DNA of 62,616 nt. Source: OCS155 cluster bacterium AG-426-D23 (GTDB lineage Bacteria > Actinomycetota > Acidimicrobiia > Actinomarinales > Actinomarinaceae). Within the stretch, counting starts at the first letter, position 1, and each line of letters opens with the position of its first letter. A model generated the notes under the pieces. It worked only from the letters and a program-made list of their open reading frames with translations, had not been told where the DNA came from and ran no database searches. Below are positions 8,724-17,490 of this stretch, piece by piece. Location of the stretch: the NCBI GenBank assembly GCA_003213165.1, contig QCNO01000005.1:1-62616 (forward strand), written 5' to 3'. Position numbers and translations under genes: made by a program.

Positions 8724-10721
8724 TTGAGTAATTTCAAGGGATCCAAGTCTTGGCGTCTTATTTTACTTTTCTCAGTTTTTGCATTAGTAGTAGTCGCATG
8801 TGGTGGCGATACAGCAGAAGAAGAAGTTGTTGAAGAAGAAGCAACTGAAACTACTGCAGCACCAGCAACTACTGCTGCACCGGCTGAAGAAGCAGCTCCA
8901 TCAGGACCTGATGGTGTTTATAAGATGGCTATATTCTCAGATCCACAAACACAAAACTACTGGAATTATCTTGATACAGAAACCGATGTATGGACACAAT
9001 ATGTAATGTCTGGACAAGCAGTTTCATTGTTCTCTATTTCATATCCAAACTATCAGTTAACTACTGGTGTAGCAGCAGAACTCGTTGAGCTAGCTGTTAA
9101 CAATGGTGACGGAACATATACTTATACTGTTCCAATGGTAGAAGGATTTGAGTGGAGCAATGGTGATCCAATTACTGCTAATGATATGGTATGGACATTT
9201 AATACTGTAAACGACCTCGGTTTGTTGAGTAACTGGGAAACATACTATCGAAAAGCTGTCGGTACTGATGAAAGTGCTGAAGACTATGTAGCTGGTATTG
9301 CAAGCCTAGTTGCAGTAGATGATTACACAGTTGAAATTACACTGAACTTTGATGCTGGATTATCCGCATGGCAATACAGAATTGCACAAGCACCTTTCTT
9401 GAATGAAACTTATTGGTCACAATTTGCTACATCAAGAGAAGACTTGCTTGCTGCTTCTGGAGCTGATGCACCAGTAGCGAGTGCTTTTGTTTACGACAAA
9501 GTCGAACAAGGTGCTTTCTACACATGGAATTATGATCCAAACACAATGTGGTTCGGTGGAGACACAACTATATATAAGAGTGGTACAGTTGTCGAATGGG
9601 ACAACGGTGTAGCACCAGCAATTAGCCAATCATTTGGTGACACTTCTGGTGATTCTTTCACTTATACTTCAGGACCTTATGTTGGTACTGTAGAGTTCAC
9701 TCTTTATGGTGATCAAGATGCTGCTTACTTAGCATTCCAGAACGGCGAAGTCGATTTCGTTCTTAACCCATTAGGTGTTAAGAGAAATCTCTTTGACCAA
9801 TTATCAAGAGTACCTGGTGTTGATACTACTGCTAACTTAGGTAACGGTATGCGTTACATGGCATTCAACACGAGAATATTCCCTGGTAGTAACAAAGCAT
9901 TTAGACAAGCAGTTGCTTGTATGTCTGATAAAGAATTTGTTTTGAACAACGTTCTTCAAGGTGTTGCTGTAAACATGGATGGTCAAATGCCAGAAGCTTT
10001 GACAGCATGGGTAGCTCCTGTAACAGGTGTATTAGCCGATTGCGCTGGCCTAACAGCAGCAGAAAGATTCGATAAATCAGTCGAAATTCTTCAAGCTGGT
10101 GGATGGACAGCATCTGATTGGGGTCTAGCCCCACAAGCATCTGATGAGAGAGCAACAGCTCCAACAGATCTTAAAGGTCCAAATGGAGAAACCCCACCAA
10201 GTGATATGTTATTATATGCACCTGGTGCTGGTTATGATCCATTAAGATCAACAATGTCATTATTTATAGCTGATTGGATGCAACAGCTTGGATTTGATGT
10301 TACTGCTAGACCAACTGGATTTAGTATTATCGTTGACAAAGTTTTCACACCTGAAAATTGTGAAGACTGGTACTTCTATATGCTAGGTTGGGGATTAAGT
10401 GCTTTCCCTGATCATCCAGAAGCATTCTTTGCATCATATAACGATACCTGCGAAGGTGGATACAACACACCTGGATTTAACAACGCAGAATTTGATGCAC
10501 TTGTCGGAGAATTTAATAAAGCTAAGACTGTAGCAGAAGCTATTGCTATTTCTCAGCAAATGGAAGCTATATTATTTGAAGAAATGCCATATTTGGTACT
10601 ATTCAATGTACCTACACTTGAGGTATTTAGATCTAATGTAGAATTCCCATTCACTGACGTATTAGATGGATTAACAGGAACTGGTGGAGGTTATCCAACA
10701 TTAGTCAAAGTTTCTAGCTAA
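8724..10721 (+). CDS. ABC importer substrate-binding lipoprotein (peptide/nickel family 5)
   Basis: Extracellular solute-binding protein feeding the two permeases downstream; the family captures oligopeptides, dipeptides, nickel or opines, and the ligand is not evident here. The start is TTG at 8724 behind a strong Shine-Dalgarno (AAAAGGAGAG at 8711-8720). From it, a lipoprotein signal peptide runs to the lipobox VVAC, giving lipidated Cys26. An earlier in-frame codon at 8691 would spoil the signal and lies within the 5' hairpin. A Glu/Thr/Ala/Pro-rich tether (about residues 30-62) precedes the mature domain (665 residues in total). Codons are visibly more GC-rich than in neighbours, as expected of a highly expressed gene. 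Confidence 0.9.
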   Translation: MSNFKGSKSWRLILLFSVFALVVVACGGDTAEEEVVEEEATETTAAPATTAAPAEEAAPSGPDGVYKMAIFSDPQTQNYWNYLDTETDVWTQYVMSGQAVSLFSISYPNYQLTTGVAAELVELAVNNGDGTYTYTVPMVEGFEWSNGDPITANDMVWTFNTVNDLGLLSNWETYYRKAVGTDESAEDYVAGIASLVAVDDYTVEITLNFDAGLSAWQYRIAQAPFLNETYWSQFATSREDLLAASGADAPVASAFVYDKVEQGAFYTWNYDPNTMWFGGDTTIYKSGTVVEWDNGVAPAISQSFGDTSGDSFTYTSGPYVGTVEFTLYGDQDAAYLAFQNGEVDFVLNPLGVKRNLFDQLSRVPGVDTTANLGNGMRYMAFNTRIFPGSNKAFRQAVACMSDKEFVLNNVLQGVAVNMDGQMPEALTAWVAPVTGVLADCAGLTAAERFDKSVEILQAGGWTASDWGLAPQASDERATAPTDLKGPNGETPPSDMLLYAPGAGYDPLRSTMSLFIADWMQQLGFDVTARPTGFSIIVDKVFTPENCEDWYFYMLGWGLSAFPDHPEAFFASYNDTCEGGYNTPGFNNAEFDALVGEFNKAKTVAEAIAISQQMEAILFEEMPYLVLFNVPTLEVFRSNVEFPFTDVLDGLTGTGGGYPTLVKVSS

Positions 10722-10735
10722 TAGAAATTATTAAT

Positions 10736-10764
10736 AAAATGGCGGGTAGATTACCCGCCATTTT
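10736..10764 (+). terminator. Intercistronic hairpin between binding protein and permease
   Basis: A 12-bp perfect stem (10736-10747 with 10753-10764, core GGCGGGT/ACCCGCC, loop AGATT) ends in a short T-run. It lies in the 62-nt gap between the binding-protein gene and the first permease. Partial termination or 3'-end protection here would give excess binding protein over permease, as in many binding-protein-dependent importers. Confidence 0.8.
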
Positions 10765-10783
10765 ATATTAAAATAGGAAAAAT

Positions 10784-11956
10784 ATGCTTGAATACATTAT
10801 TAGACGTACATTTCAAATGACAATCGTTTTCTTCTTGTTTTTAATATTTTCATATTTACTTTTCAACGCAATTCCAGGAAATGCTTTTTCAAGTTTATTG
10901 CTCAACCCAAATTTACCTCCTGATGCATATCAAAGAGTCTTGGAAATTTATGGATTAGACAAGCCGCTTTTTGAGAGAACACAAATGTATATAGTGAATT
11001 TTTTTAAGGGAGATTTTGGATATTCATATAAGTATTTTCCAAAAACTCCAATTGAGCTTATTGCAGAAAGACTTCCAAGAACCCTTATGTTATTTTCTAT
11101 CGTGAATATTGTTGCTTTCTATACAGGTTTTTTTATTGGTAAAGTTTTAGCTTGGAGAAGAGGCTCTAAGGCTGAAACATGGATTACAGTAACTTCAGTA
11201 TTCTCATATACAGTTTTTTATCCGTGGTTCGCTTTAATGATGCTTTGGGTTTTTGGTTATAAACTTGGATGGCTCCCAATAGGTAAGTTTCTTTTTCCAG
11301 AAAAATGGTATGATGCTCCTTTTGATAGTGACGTTGTATTTACATCAATGATAAAATTTACTGTAGTTGTTTCCGTCATTCAATTTATTGCATATCTAGT
11401 AACAAGAGGAATTGAGTCCCTGAGCTTAAGAAGAAATTTAAGATTTGGAAGTTTATTAGCAATATTTATTGGTAGCTATTTTTACTGGAATAATGGGGAA
11501 GCATTAATTCAAAAACCTTATGCATCAGATATTGCTTATCATATGATATTACCTGTAATGGTTGTGACTGTAGTAGCTTTTGCAGGGACAGCACTGTTAA
11601 CTAGAACAACAATGATGGAAGTATTAAAAGAGGATTATATATTAACAGCTCGAGCTAAAGGCATAAGTCAAAAGAGAATTAGAGATCGACATGCGGCAAG
11701 AACTGCACTGCTTCCTGTGGTAACTTCATTTATTTTTACAATAGTAACTATTATTGATGGTTCTGTATTGACAGAACAAATATTTTCATGGCCTGGAATG
11801 GGTCAGTTACTGCTCCAGAGTGTTTTGGAAGAAGATATCCCAGTTGCAATGGCAACCTTTTCGTTCGTTGGTGTATTTGCGTTAATCGCACATCTACTTG
11901 CTGACGTTTCTTATTCATATTTAGATCCAAGAATTAGGATTAAATCACAAGGTTAG
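10784..11956 (+). CDS. ABC importer permease, DppB/OppB type
   Basis: First transmembrane subunit of the importer. The N-terminus (LEYIIRRTFQMTIVFFLFL) is the typical OppB/DppB first helix followed by the FNAIPGNAF segment. Further membrane segments lie near residues 94-112, 128-150, 182-200, 250-270, 305-325 and 355-375. The cytoplasmic EAA loop that docks on the ATPase reads YILTARAKGISQKRI near residue 285. At 390 residues it is longer than the usual 310-340, owing to extra sequence around residues 160-240. The Shine-Dalgarno AGGAAA precedes the ATG. The oppC-type gene follows after 2 nt. Confidence 0.92.
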   Translation: MLEYIIRRTFQMTIVFFLFLIFSYLLFNAIPGNAFSSLLLNPNLPPDAYQRVLEIYGLDKPLFERTQMYIVNFFKGDFGYSYKYFPKTPIELIAERLPRTLMLFSIVNIVAFYTGFFIGKVLAWRRGSKAETWITVTSVFSYTVFYPWFALMMLWVFGYKLGWLPIGKFLFPEKWYDAPFDSDVVFTSMIKFTVVVSVIQFIAYLVTRGIESLSLRRNLRFGSLLAIFIGSYFYWNNGEALIQKPYASDIAYHMILPVMVVTVVAFAGTALLTRTTMMEVLKEDYILTARAKGISQKRIRDRHAARTALLPVVTSFIFTIVTIIDGSVLTEQIFSWPGMGQLLLQSVLEEDIPVAMATFSFVGVFALIAHLLADVSYSYLDPRIRIKSQG

Positions 11957-11958
11957 TT

Positions 11959-13032
11959 ATGGATAAAAACTTAAACCAAGATTTACAAAAAGAGTTACGT
12001 AGAGAAGCTTTAAAAAGAAATTGGAGACTTTTTAAACAGAGCAAACTAGGAATGATAGGCCTTTATATTGTAATTTTCTTTTTATTTTTAGCTTTACTTC
12101 AACCTTTTTTATTTATTACCGGAATATGGAACAAAGGAGTATACGATCCAGTTGTTGGATATGACACTATTAAAGACACCCTGTTAGTAGTTGAATGTCC
12201 TAAAGAATATCCAACAGAGAAATATGAATCTTACACAGACTGCCCTGCAAAAGGAGAGGTAAATGTTAAAAAACTTTATATGGCTCCAGGGGTTGAAGTG
12301 GGAGATATGTATGAAACATTCATTCAGCCAGCACCTCCATCTAGGACCCATTTACTAGGCACAGATTCACTAGGTAGAGATATATTTTCTCAAATAATGG
12401 AAGGTAGCCAAGTAGCCTTTATTCTAGGTCTACTAAGTGCAACGTTAGGTGTAGGAATTTCAACAATTTTGGGAACTATTGCAGCATTCTTTGGTGGAAG
12501 AATAGATGCGTATTTGATGAGACAATCCGATTTAATTTTAATGCTTCCAAGTTTACCGTTATTGTTTATTATTTCTGCATTTGCAGAGTTAAAAGTCTGG
12601 CACCTGGCAGTAGTTCTTGGGGTGATAGGTGGACTTGGCGGATCTGTAATAACTATTAAATCACAAGCCCTTCAAGTCAAAGTTAAACCATTTGTTGATT
12701 CTGCAAGGATAACTGGTGGATCAAATATGAAAATACTGTTTTCTCATGTATTACCTAATGTTGCACCACTTGCATTATTATTTATGGTGTTTAGTGTTAC
12801 CGGCGCTATTGCTTCTGAATCAGTTCTGTCATTTCTTGGTTTGTTAAATATTGATATGAGCTGGGGTATTATGATTTATCTTTCACAAACAGATGGGTTT
12901 ATATTTTCGGGTATGAGATACTGGTGGCTAATTTTACCTGCTGGACTTGCTGTAACATTTTTAGCTGGGGGTTTTTATTTAGTTGGAAGAGGTCTTGACG
13001 ATGTTTTTAATCCAAGATTGAGGAAGAGATAA
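11959..13032 (+). CDS. ABC importer permease, DppC/OppC type
   Basis: Second transmembrane subunit. It has the OppC N-terminal region with a first helix at about residues 32-55 and the conserved block HLLGTDSLGRDIFSQIMEGS near residue 130. The EAA loop reads FVDSARITGGSNMKILFSHV, followed by the remaining helices to residue 345. An insert of about 60 residues after the first helix (around 62-120, with two Cys) is external and not typical in length. The length is 357 residues. The ATG lies 2 nt after the previous stop and the ATPase gene starts 2 nt after this one, indicating one transcript. Confidence 0.92.
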   Translation: MDKNLNQDLQKELRREALKRNWRLFKQSKLGMIGLYIVIFFLFLALLQPFLFITGIWNKGVYDPVVGYDTIKDTLLVVECPKEYPTEKYESYTDCPAKGEVNVKKLYMAPGVEVGDMYETFIQPAPPSRTHLLGTDSLGRDIFSQIMEGSQVAFILGLLSATLGVGISTILGTIAAFFGGRIDAYLMRQSDLILMLPSLPLLFIISAFAELKVWHLAVVLGVIGGLGGSVITIKSQALQVKVKPFVDSARITGGSNMKILFSHVLPNVAPLALLFMVFSVTGAIASESVLSFLGLLNIDMSWGIMIYLSQTDGFIFSGMRYWWLILPAGLAVTFLAGGFYLVGRGLDDVFNPRLRKR

Positions 13033-13034
13033 AC

Positions 13035-14006
13035 ATGTCAAAAGATGTGTTAGTAGTTAAAGATCTAAACATGCATTATGAAACTCTTTCTGGAGATGTC
13101 TCTGCAGTTAAAAACGTTTCATTTACAGTAAAAGAAGGTGAATCATTTGGCCTTGTAGGTGAATCAGGTTGTGGAAAAACTTCTGTTGCTATGTCCTTGC
13201 TTCAACTTCAGGCAGATAACGCAAAAATTTCCAGCGGTAGTATCAAGTTGGATGGGTTGGAAATGGTTGGTATGTCTGAATCAGAACTTAGGGAAGTTCG
13301 TTGGGATGGCATAAGTATTGTTTTTCAGGGAGCTATGAACGCTTGGAATCCAGTTATTAAAGTAGGAGAGCAAATCAGAGAGGCTATTAGAGAACACTAT
13401 CCTGACAATACAAAAGTAGAAAATACTGAAAAAATTGCAAGTTTATTTAAAATGGTTGGCTTAGATTCATCAATTATGGATAGATTTCCCCATGAATTAT
13501 CTGGAGGCATGAAGCAAAGGGCTGTAATAGCACTAGCTTTATCATGTGACCCAAAGCTTGTAATAGCTGACGAACCTACCACTGCATTAGACGTAGTTAT
13601 TCAGGATCAAATATTGAAAGAAATAAAAAAAGTACAAGAATTGCTTGGATTAAGTCTTATTTATATATCACATGATATTGCGGTTATTGCTGAAATGACA
13701 GACAAAATGGCAGTTATGTATGCAGGAAGTATCGTTGAAAAAGGACCTACGAGTGAAATATTTGCTAACCCCCAGCACTCATATACTCAGTCATTACTCG
13801 CTTCAACACCTTCTGTAGTAGGTGATAAGGTCAAATTAAATTCTCTTGAAGGTGAACCCCCAAGTCTTATAAATCAAATTGATGGATGTTCGTTTGCTCC
13901 AAGATGTCCTAATCGTACCACAACTTGTCATCCTGAATTAGATATGGAACTTGTAGAAGTTGGACCTGAGCACTTTGTTGATATATGCAGTGCAAATAGG
14001 AATTAA
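13035..14006 (+). CDS. ABC importer ATPase, DppD/OppD type
   Basis: ATP-hydrolysing subunit. Walker A GESGCGKTS lies at residues 42-50, the Q-loop near FQGAMNAWNP, the signature LSGGMKQR near residue 155, and Walker B LVIADEPT near residue 177, followed by the switch His in ISHD. The C-terminal oligopeptide-transporter extension carries the cysteine cluster CSFAPRCPNRTTTC, which in the OppD/DppD family can hold an iron-sulfur cluster. The 323 residues are typical. It pairs with the next ATPase as a heterodimer. Confidence 0.95.
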   Translation: MSKDVLVVKDLNMHYETLSGDVSAVKNVSFTVKEGESFGLVGESGCGKTSVAMSLLQLQADNAKISSGSIKLDGLEMVGMSESELREVRWDGISIVFQGAMNAWNPVIKVGEQIREAIREHYPDNTKVENTEKIASLFKMVGLDSSIMDRFPHELSGGMKQRAVIALALSCDPKLVIADEPTTALDVVIQDQILKEIKKVQELLGLSLIYISHDIAVIAEMTDKMAVMYAGSIVEKGPTSEIFANPQHSYTQSLLASTPSVVGDKVKLNSLEGEPPSLINQIDGCSFAPRCPNRTTTCHPELDMELVEVGPEHFVDICSANRN

Positions 14007-14008
14007 AT

Positions 14009-14962
14009 ATGAAAAAAAATGTAATTGAAGTTAAAAATCTAGAAAAGTATTTTGAAGTATCTAGCGGATTTTTTTCTCGAAAAAAAACAACAGTCAAAGC
14101 TGTTGATGATATAACTTTTGAAATTCCCTTTGGAGAGAGTTTAGGTTTAGTTGGTCAAAGTGGGTGCGGAAAGACAACAACTGCTAGAGCATTATGTTTA
14201 CTTGATCCTAAAACTGGGGGAGAGGTTAATTTTTACAATAATGACGTATCTTCTATGCAAAGTATTGATGAGCTTGAAGGTGAGGAATTAAAGAAATTTA
14301 GAAGAAATATACAGATGATTTTTCAAGATCCTTATGAATCTCTTAATCCAAGATGGACAATTAAAGACATAATTTTAGAACCTCTTAACATACACAATAT
14401 TGGTGATTTAGATGAAAGAGAAGAAGCTGTATCTGAAATATTACAAACAGTAGGACTTACTCCACCAGAAAATTATATGCCAAGGTATCCCCATGAATTA
14501 TCTGGAGGTCAAAGACAGAGAGTGTCTATAGCCAGAACACTTATAATGAAACCAAAATTTGTTGTTTGTGATGAACCTACCTCAATGCTAGATGTCTCAA
14601 TAAGAATTTCTATAATGGATTTAATGTTAAATCTCGCCAAAGATTTAGAGGTTTCTTATCTTTACATAACTCATGATTTAGCAGTAGCAAGATACATGTG
14701 TAACAGAATTGCTGTAATGTTTAATGGAAAGATAGTAGAAATTGCAGAAACAGAGGAGTTATTAAGTAATCCTGTTCATCCTTATACGAAAAGACTAATA
14801 TCATCTATTCCTGTTCCAGACCCTTCATATGATAGAAAAGTATATGATGTAAATTTCGATGAACTTGATTCACTAATTGAAAAACATGGTTCTGATAAAC
14901 CAATGATAGATATTGGCAATGAGCATTTTATTGCGACTCATGATGTTAAGGGTCTTATTTGA
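14009..14962 (+). CDS. ABC importer ATPase, DppF/OppF type
   Basis: Second ATPase of the importer. Walker A GQSGCGKTT is near residue 49, the signature LSGGQRQR near 164, Walker B FVVCDEPT near 184 and the switch His in ITHD near 217. The C-terminal tail keeps the PVHPYTKRLI motif of the family but lacks the cysteine cluster seen in its partner. The length of 317 residues is normal. It ends in a 4-nt overlap (TTGA) with pgsA, so the lipid gene may be co-transcribed with the importer. Confidence 0.95.
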   Translation: MKKNVIEVKNLEKYFEVSSGFFSRKKTTVKAVDDITFEIPFGESLGLVGQSGCGKTTTARALCLLDPKTGGEVNFYNNDVSSMQSIDELEGEELKKFRRNIQMIFQDPYESLNPRWTIKDIILEPLNIHNIGDLDEREEAVSEILQTVGLTPPENYMPRYPHELSGGQRQRVSIARTLIMKPKFVVCDEPTSMLDVSIRISIMDLMLNLAKDLEVSYLYITHDLAVARYMCNRIAVMFNGKIVEIAETEELLSNPVHPYTKRLISSIPVPDPSYDRKVYDVNFDELDSLIEKHGSDKPMIDIGNEHFIATHDVKGLI

Positions 14963-15489
14963 AATTTAAGGATATTTTCCTTGCTCCAAATTTAATAACA
15001 TTATCGCGTTTGATAATTGTTATATTAATTTTCTTTCAATTTACACCTAATGACTTTGAAGTCATTACTTTGATAGTTATTATTGCAATAGTTGGATTAA
15101 GTGACTCATTAGATGGAATTGTTGCAAGAAGATTCAATCTGGTATCAAAGTTAGGAATAATCCTCGATCCATTCACAGACAGAATAGTATTTATTCTGCT
15201 TTTATTCTGGATAAGAGAAATTATTCCAAATTATTTCTTAATTGGAATAATTGTAAGAGAGATACTTATACTTATTGGATCTTTAATTGTACTTATCACT
15301 AAAAGAGGAATAAAAGTTTCTAATAAAGGAAAATTATCAACTGTTTTAATGTTTATAGTTATATGCTTATATGTTCTTAATTTAGCAGTATCAATTTTAT
15401 TTATTGATGCGATTGCTAATGCAGTTTTAATATTATATTTTTATGTTGCTTTTGAATATTTATATAACTTAATATATAAGCATGGATGA
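14959..15489 (+). CDS. pgsA: CDP-alcohol phosphatidyltransferase (phosphatidylglycerophosphate synthase type)
   Basis: Integral membrane enzyme joining CDP-diacylglycerol to an alcohol, probably glycerol-3-phosphate. The complete CDP-alcohol signature is present: Asp49, Asp52-Gly53, Ala56-Arg57, Gly66, Asp70 and Asp74. About five to six hydrophobic helices span its 176 residues. The start is TTG at 14959 with a TAAGGG Shine-Dalgarno 6 nt upstream, overlapping the previous stop. The neighbouring FHA and MerR genes match the actinobacterial pgsA-garA-ftsR order, which supports PgsA over a phosphatidylinositol-phosphate synthase, but alcohol specificity is inferred. Confidence 0.85.
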   Translation: MKFKDIFLAPNLITLSRLIIVILIFFQFTPNDFEVITLIVIIAIVGLSDSLDGIVARRFNLVSKLGIILDPFTDRIVFILLLFWIREIIPNYFLIGIIVREILILIGSLIVLITKRGIKVSNKGKLSTVLMFIVICLYVLNLAVSILFIDAIANAVLILYFYVAFEYLYNLIYKHG

Positions 15490-15823
15490 TCATACAAAAC
15501 CTCTAGAAAGACAAGCTAATGATAAAGATATTAAGTTTTTACTTACATTATTGAATGTAGACTTGATGTCTTCCTCGTGGATTCTTAATGCTGGTAAATA
15601 TACCATTGGAAGATTATCAAGTCATCAAATTATTTTAGATGATGTTACAGTTTCACGAAATCATGCATCTATAGAAATAATTAATGAAGATGTAAAGATT
15701 TATGATAATAATTCTACAAATGGGGTTTACATTAACGGAAATCTAATTCATAATCATGCGAGTATTAAATCTGGTGATCAATTACAAATAGGAAAATTTC
15801 AGTTACTATTTACTAAAGTTTAA
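15482..15823 (+). CDS. garA: FHA-domain protein, GarA/OdhI-like
   Basis: Phosphothreonine-binding protein. In mycobacteria and corynebacteria GarA/OdhI, phosphorylated by Ser/Thr kinases, controls 2-oxoglutarate metabolism. The FHA fold covers residues 38-113 with Gly43-Arg44, Ser58-Arg59-Asn60-His61 and the NSTNGVYING block (Asn80). The 37-residue N-terminal tail lacks the twin-threonine ETTS motif that is phosphorylated in GarA, so either the control differs or this is another FHA protein in the same place. It overlaps pgsA by 8 nt and lies 2 nt before the MerR gene. Confidence 0.75.
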   Translation: MDDHTKPLERQANDKDIKFLLTLLNVDLMSSSWILNAGKYTIGRLSSHQIILDDVTVSRNHASIEIINEDVKIYDNNSTNGVYINGNLIHNHASIKSGDQLQIGKFQLLFTKV

Positions 15824-15825
15824 TT

Positions 15826-16395
15826 ATGAATATTGGTCAAGTTGTAAAAGAGTTAAAGAAAGTTTATCCCTCAGCATCAATCTCTAGGGTAAGATTTTTA
15901 GAAAAAGAAGGATTAATAAAACCGAAAAGATCCAAAGGCGGTACAAGAATTTTCACAAACAAAGATTTAAAGAAATTAAATAAAATTTTAGATCTTCAAG
16001 AGAATCAGTTTTACAGTTTAAAAGCAATAAAAAACAATTCATCTTTACTTACCAGCAAAGATACTAGAAAAATTACTATTTCTGAATATAGCAAGCATGA
16101 TGTTTTAAAAAACTCTGGTGTTAGTGAGAAAGATTTTCATGAACTAGTAAAGTATAAATTTGAAGATGATAAAGAAAAATTTACCAATATCGATCTTGAA
16201 AGATTAAAATCCTGGTCATTTTTTTTAGAGTTAGGTCTTCAACCAAGAAATTTTACAACTATAAAATCTGTTTCTGATAGAACAATTGGGTTTAGTGATT
16301 ATCTGATTTCAACTATTCAAGATGAAAATATAAATGTAGAGTTAGTAGTCGATAACTTAACAAAAATTATTAAAGGCTTGATATTAAGAAAATAA
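15826..16395 (+). CDS. ftsR: MerR-family regulator, FtsR-like
   Basis: DNA-binding protein with an N-terminal MerR winged helix: YPSASISRVRFLEKEGLI (near residues 14-31) followed by the wing PKRSKGGTRIFTNKDL. The remaining 120 residues are helical with no Cys-based sensor. In corynebacteria and relatives the MerR gene after garA is FtsR, an activator of ftsZ; that role is assumed here from gene order only. The 189 residues are shorter than the roughly 240 of FtsR. Its last codons contain the Shine-Dalgarno and start of the carboxypeptidase gene. Confidence 0.75.
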   Translation: MNIGQVVKELKKVYPSASISRVRFLEKEGLIKPKRSKGGTRIFTNKDLKKLNKILDLQENQFYSLKAIKNNSSLLTSKDTRKITISEYSKHDVLKNSGVSEKDFHELVKYKFEDDKEKFTNIDLERLKSWSFFLELGLQPRNFTTIKSVSDRTIGFSDYLISTIQDENINVELVVDNLTKIIKGLILRK

Positions 16396-17459
16396 TTTCA
16401 ATTGCGTTTGTTTTAATATTTTGTAATCAACCTGTGTATGCAGTTGAAAATGATGATGTTCCAATTTCAGCTGATGTTTACCTTTCATATGACTATGAAT
16501 ATAAAAAAGTTATGTATGCAAAGAATATTGATGAAAATATAGCCCCAGCATCAATAACTAAGTTAATGACAGCACTTCTATTGTATGAAAATTTTCCATT
16601 AAACTATGAATTCATCACATCATATCCATCAAATTATACGCCTACTGGAAAAGTTGCCAATATTCCTGAAGGAATACGTGTAACCACTGAAGAACTTCTG
16701 GAGCTTTTATTAGTCTACTCAGCTAATGACGCAGCTTATATTGTAGCTAATTCTGTATTTTCTAGTTATGAAAATTTTATTATTGAGATGAATAATAGAA
16801 GTAATGAATTGTTAATGTTTTCAACAAATTTTGTAAACCCTGATGGTCTAGATGAGGAAAATCATGTAACAACAGCTAATGATTTACTAAGATTGAGTAT
16901 ATATATTTTAGAAAATACAAAGTTATTAGACGTTACTAGTAAAAAAGATATCTTTTTTGATAAATTACCTCAAAAAGTATATAACAATACAAATTTGATT
17001 ATTGACAGTGGTTTTATTGGATTGAAGACGGGTTGGACTTCGGATGCTGGGCTTACCTTTATTGGTTACAATCAAGAAAATGACAGAAAAATCATAACTA
17101 TTGTGAATAAATCAGATGTTGATGAAGACAAATTAAATCATTTTGAAGATACAAAAATTCTGTATCAAAAATCTAAAGACAATTATGCTAATTTAAATAT
17201 ACTTCAAAAAGGTTCCGAGTTATTTGAAATAAAAAATTCTTCAAATGCACAGCTGATTAAGAATAATGATAATTTTTATTTTTTTAAAAAATTAGATAAT
17301 GAAGAAATAGGTTATTCTGTATCAATTAAAAATAATATATTTAAAATATATTATCCAGAGATAGATGAAGATAGAGAATACAAAATAAATTCTTCAAAAA
17401 AAATAGAATATAAATTTCATTGGTCAAATAGATTTCTTAATAATATTTTGAATAAATAA
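16383..17459 (+). CDS. Secreted D-alanyl-D-alanine carboxypeptidase (S11 family), AUU start
   Basis: Penicillin-binding-type enzyme that trims D-Ala from peptidoglycan stem peptides outside the membrane. With the start used here its catalytic motifs are Ser57-x-x-Lys60 (SITK), Ser113-Ala-Asn115 and Lys215-Thr-Gly. The first conventional start (GTG at 16434) would cut the signal peptide in half. Starting at ATT 16383 gives a textbook signal (KKIISIAFVLIFCNQPVYA, cleavage after YA) and sits 6 nt behind AAAGG. The upstream stop at 16371 leaves no ATG, GTG or TTG option before 16434. I see no C-terminal membrane anchor. The start overlaps the MerR gene by 13 nt. Confidence 0.85.
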   Translation: MKKIISIAFVLIFCNQPVYAVENDDVPISADVYLSYDYEYKKVMYAKNIDENIAPASITKLMTALLLYENFPLNYEFITSYPSNYTPTGKVANIPEGIRVTTEELLELLLVYSANDAAYIVANSVFSSYENFIIEMNNRSNELLMFSTNFVNPDGLDEENHVTTANDLLRLSIYILENTKLLDVTSKKDIFFDKLPQKVYNNTNLIIDSGFIGLKTGWTSDAGLTFIGYNQENDRKIITIVNKSDVDEDKLNHFEDTKILYQKSKDNYANLNILQKGSELFEIKNSSNAQLIKNNDNFYFFKKLDNEEIGYSVSIKNNIFKIYYPEIDEDREYKINSSKKIEYKFHWSNRFLNNILNK

Positions 17460-17478
17460 TTTTTTACTCTAGTCAAAC

Positions 17479-17484
17479 TAGAAT
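17479..17484 (+). promoter_or_regulatory. -10 element of a leaderless promoter
   Basis: TAGAAT followed by 6 nt (TCAAGA) and the ATG at 17491. The same geometry as at pyrG, ispH, der and 18009; no Shine-Dalgarno competes with this reading. Confidence 0.6.
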
Positions 17485-17490
17485 TCAAGA

